NCBI GenBank assembly: GCA_040235405.1
Contig: JBECKT010000172.1
Span: forward strand, 1-5,485
Length of the DNA: 5,485 nucleotides
Direction: 5' to 3'
Origin: PGZG01 sp040235405
Lineage (GTDB): Bacteria; Pseudomonadota; Gammaproteobacteria; Pseudomonadales; Alcanivoracaceae
Shown here: in pieces, positions 4,778-5,485 of the stretch
Layout: every line of letters begins with the position of its first letter
Position numbering within the stretch: position 1 is the first letter of the stretch
Translations under genes and position numbers: made by a program
The notes under the pieces: model-generated
Seen by the model: the letters and a program-made list of their open reading frames with translations, nothing else
The model's database searches: none
Told to the model about the DNA's origin: nothing

Positions 4778-5485
4778 TTACTCAAGACCGTATCCGTGGT
4801 TCAGGATGATGGCGCGGGCCTGCTCTCCCGCCAGAAATGCCACAAAGGCCTCTGCAGCAGCATTATCCTCGGCCCTCTTCAAGAGCACTACCTGCTGCTC
4901 GATACGGGTATGCAGTTCCTCTGGCACCTGCCAGCGGCAGGTGCTCTCCGGGATATCCGGCAACTTCAGCTGCGCGCTCGCAATAAAGCCCATGCTGGCA
5001 CTGCGACTGGCAACAAACTGCAGCGCCTGGGCAATGGACTCGCCCATGGCAATTCGGCCGGTCAGGTCCTGCTTGCCCGGCCCCAGACTGACGAGTGCTT
5101 CCTCAGCAGCGACTCCATAAGGGGCTGTTTTCGGATTGGCAATCGCCAACCGGTCGAAATTTCCTGCCTTCAACTCGGCAACACAGTCCTTGCCTTCATA
5201 GCGCTTGTCGACAGACCAGAGTGTCAGACGGCCAGTGGCATAGGTTCTGCGGCTGCCGGGCACCACCAGACCATTCGTTTCCAGCAAGGTCGGGCGCTCC
5301 GCATCGGCGGACAAAAACACGTCAAAGGGCGCGCCGTGACTGATCTGCGCATACAGTTTGCCACTGGACGAAACACTGAACTGCACCTGATGCCCGGTTG
5401 TCGCCTCAAACGCATCGGCTATTTCCCGAGCGGCCTGAATAAAATTGCTGGCGAGAGCCACCGTTACCTTGTCAGACGCTGTCGA
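4778..5485 (-). CDS. modA: Molybdate-binding periplasmic protein ModA (partial, N-terminus beyond right edge)
   Basis: 235 C-terminal residues of the substrate-binding protein that captures molybdate (or tungstate) in the periplasm and delivers it to ModBC. The reading frame stays open to the window edge, with VTVALASNF (visible residues 7-15) forming the first strand of the mature domain; the signal peptide and start lie outside. The GTG at 5461-5459 is therefore an internal valine, not the start. Ligand-loop motifs visible: ASN (12-14), SSSGKLYAQI (39-48), FDVFLSAD (54-61), ANPKTAPYG (116-124), and ESIAQALQFVASRSASMGF (149-167). The C-terminal WQVP (185-188) and LLKRAEDNAAAEAF (201-214) are typical. 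The APYG and ASN forms resemble the Azotobacter ModA2-like pocket rather than E. coli ModA. Cys101 and Cys183 could form a disulfide in the periplasm (inference). It is the first gene of modABC in the window; any ModE site would lie upstream, out of view. Confidence 0.93.
   Translation of the reverse strand, partial: STASDKVTVALASNFIQAAREIADAFEATTGHQVQFSVSSSGKLYAQISHGAPFDVFLSADAERPTLLETNGLVVPGSRRTYATGRLTLWSVDKRYEGKDCVAELKAGNFDRLAIANPKTAPYGVAAEEALVSLGPGKQDLTGRIAMGESIAQALQFVASRSASMGFIASAQLKLPDIPESTCRWQVPEELHTRIEQQVVLLKRAEDNAAAEAFVAFLAGEQARAIILNHGYGLE

Noticed and set aside
4778..5461. modA starting at the GTG at 5461
   Set aside because: The frame stays open upstream with sequence (DKVT) that continues the first strand of the mature binding protein, so this is an internal Val of a gene cut by the window edge.

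Overview
The window looks like chromosomal DNA from a hydrocarbon-using gammaproteobacterium of the Pseudomonas/Alcanivorax/Marinobacter kind. The basis is an AlkB-type alkane hydroxylase, an Anr/FNR-type box, GTAG-headed REP doublets and moderately high GC; the exact genus cannot be read from the sequence. Coding density is high, and the products of all but one gene are recognisable at family level.

Layout, left to right. Positions 1-706 (minus) hold the first 235 codons of an alkane 1-monooxygenase (alkB), which runs off the left edge. Positions 707-940 are a divergent intergenic region with a perfect TTGAT-N4-ATCAA Anr/FNR box, a 20-bp imperfect palindrome on the alkB side, and a small GC-rich hairpin on the other side. 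Positions 941-1786 (plus) encode a HAD-superfamily hydrolase whose nucleophile motif is DxH rather than DxD. Positions 1783-1944 hold two nearly identical 55-bp REP doublets (REPINs), 107 bp apart, between two convergent genes; the first one supplies the stop codon of the HAD gene. Positions 1952-2941 (minus) encode a nitronate monooxygenase/2-nitropropane dioxygenase-family flavoprotein. Positions 3004-5485 (minus) carry the molybdate importer genes in the order modA-modB-modC, with modA cut by the right edge.

How the genes work together. modA, modB and modC are tightly packed (3-nt gap, then an 11-bp overlap) and together make a complete high-affinity molybdate ABC transporter: periplasmic binding protein, membrane channel and ATPase. 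The nitronate monooxygenase gene follows modC after 62 bp on the same strand and may be read through from the mod operon, but it has its own good ribosome binding site and no obvious biochemical tie to molybdate. AlkB would oxidise the terminal carbon of n-alkanes at the membrane, using electrons from rubredoxin. The oxygen-sensing box upstream of it is the most suggestive regulatory signal in the window. I see no CRISPR array, RNA gene, transposase or new defence-like system. The points most worth a second look are the alkB/HAD control region and the REPIN pair.
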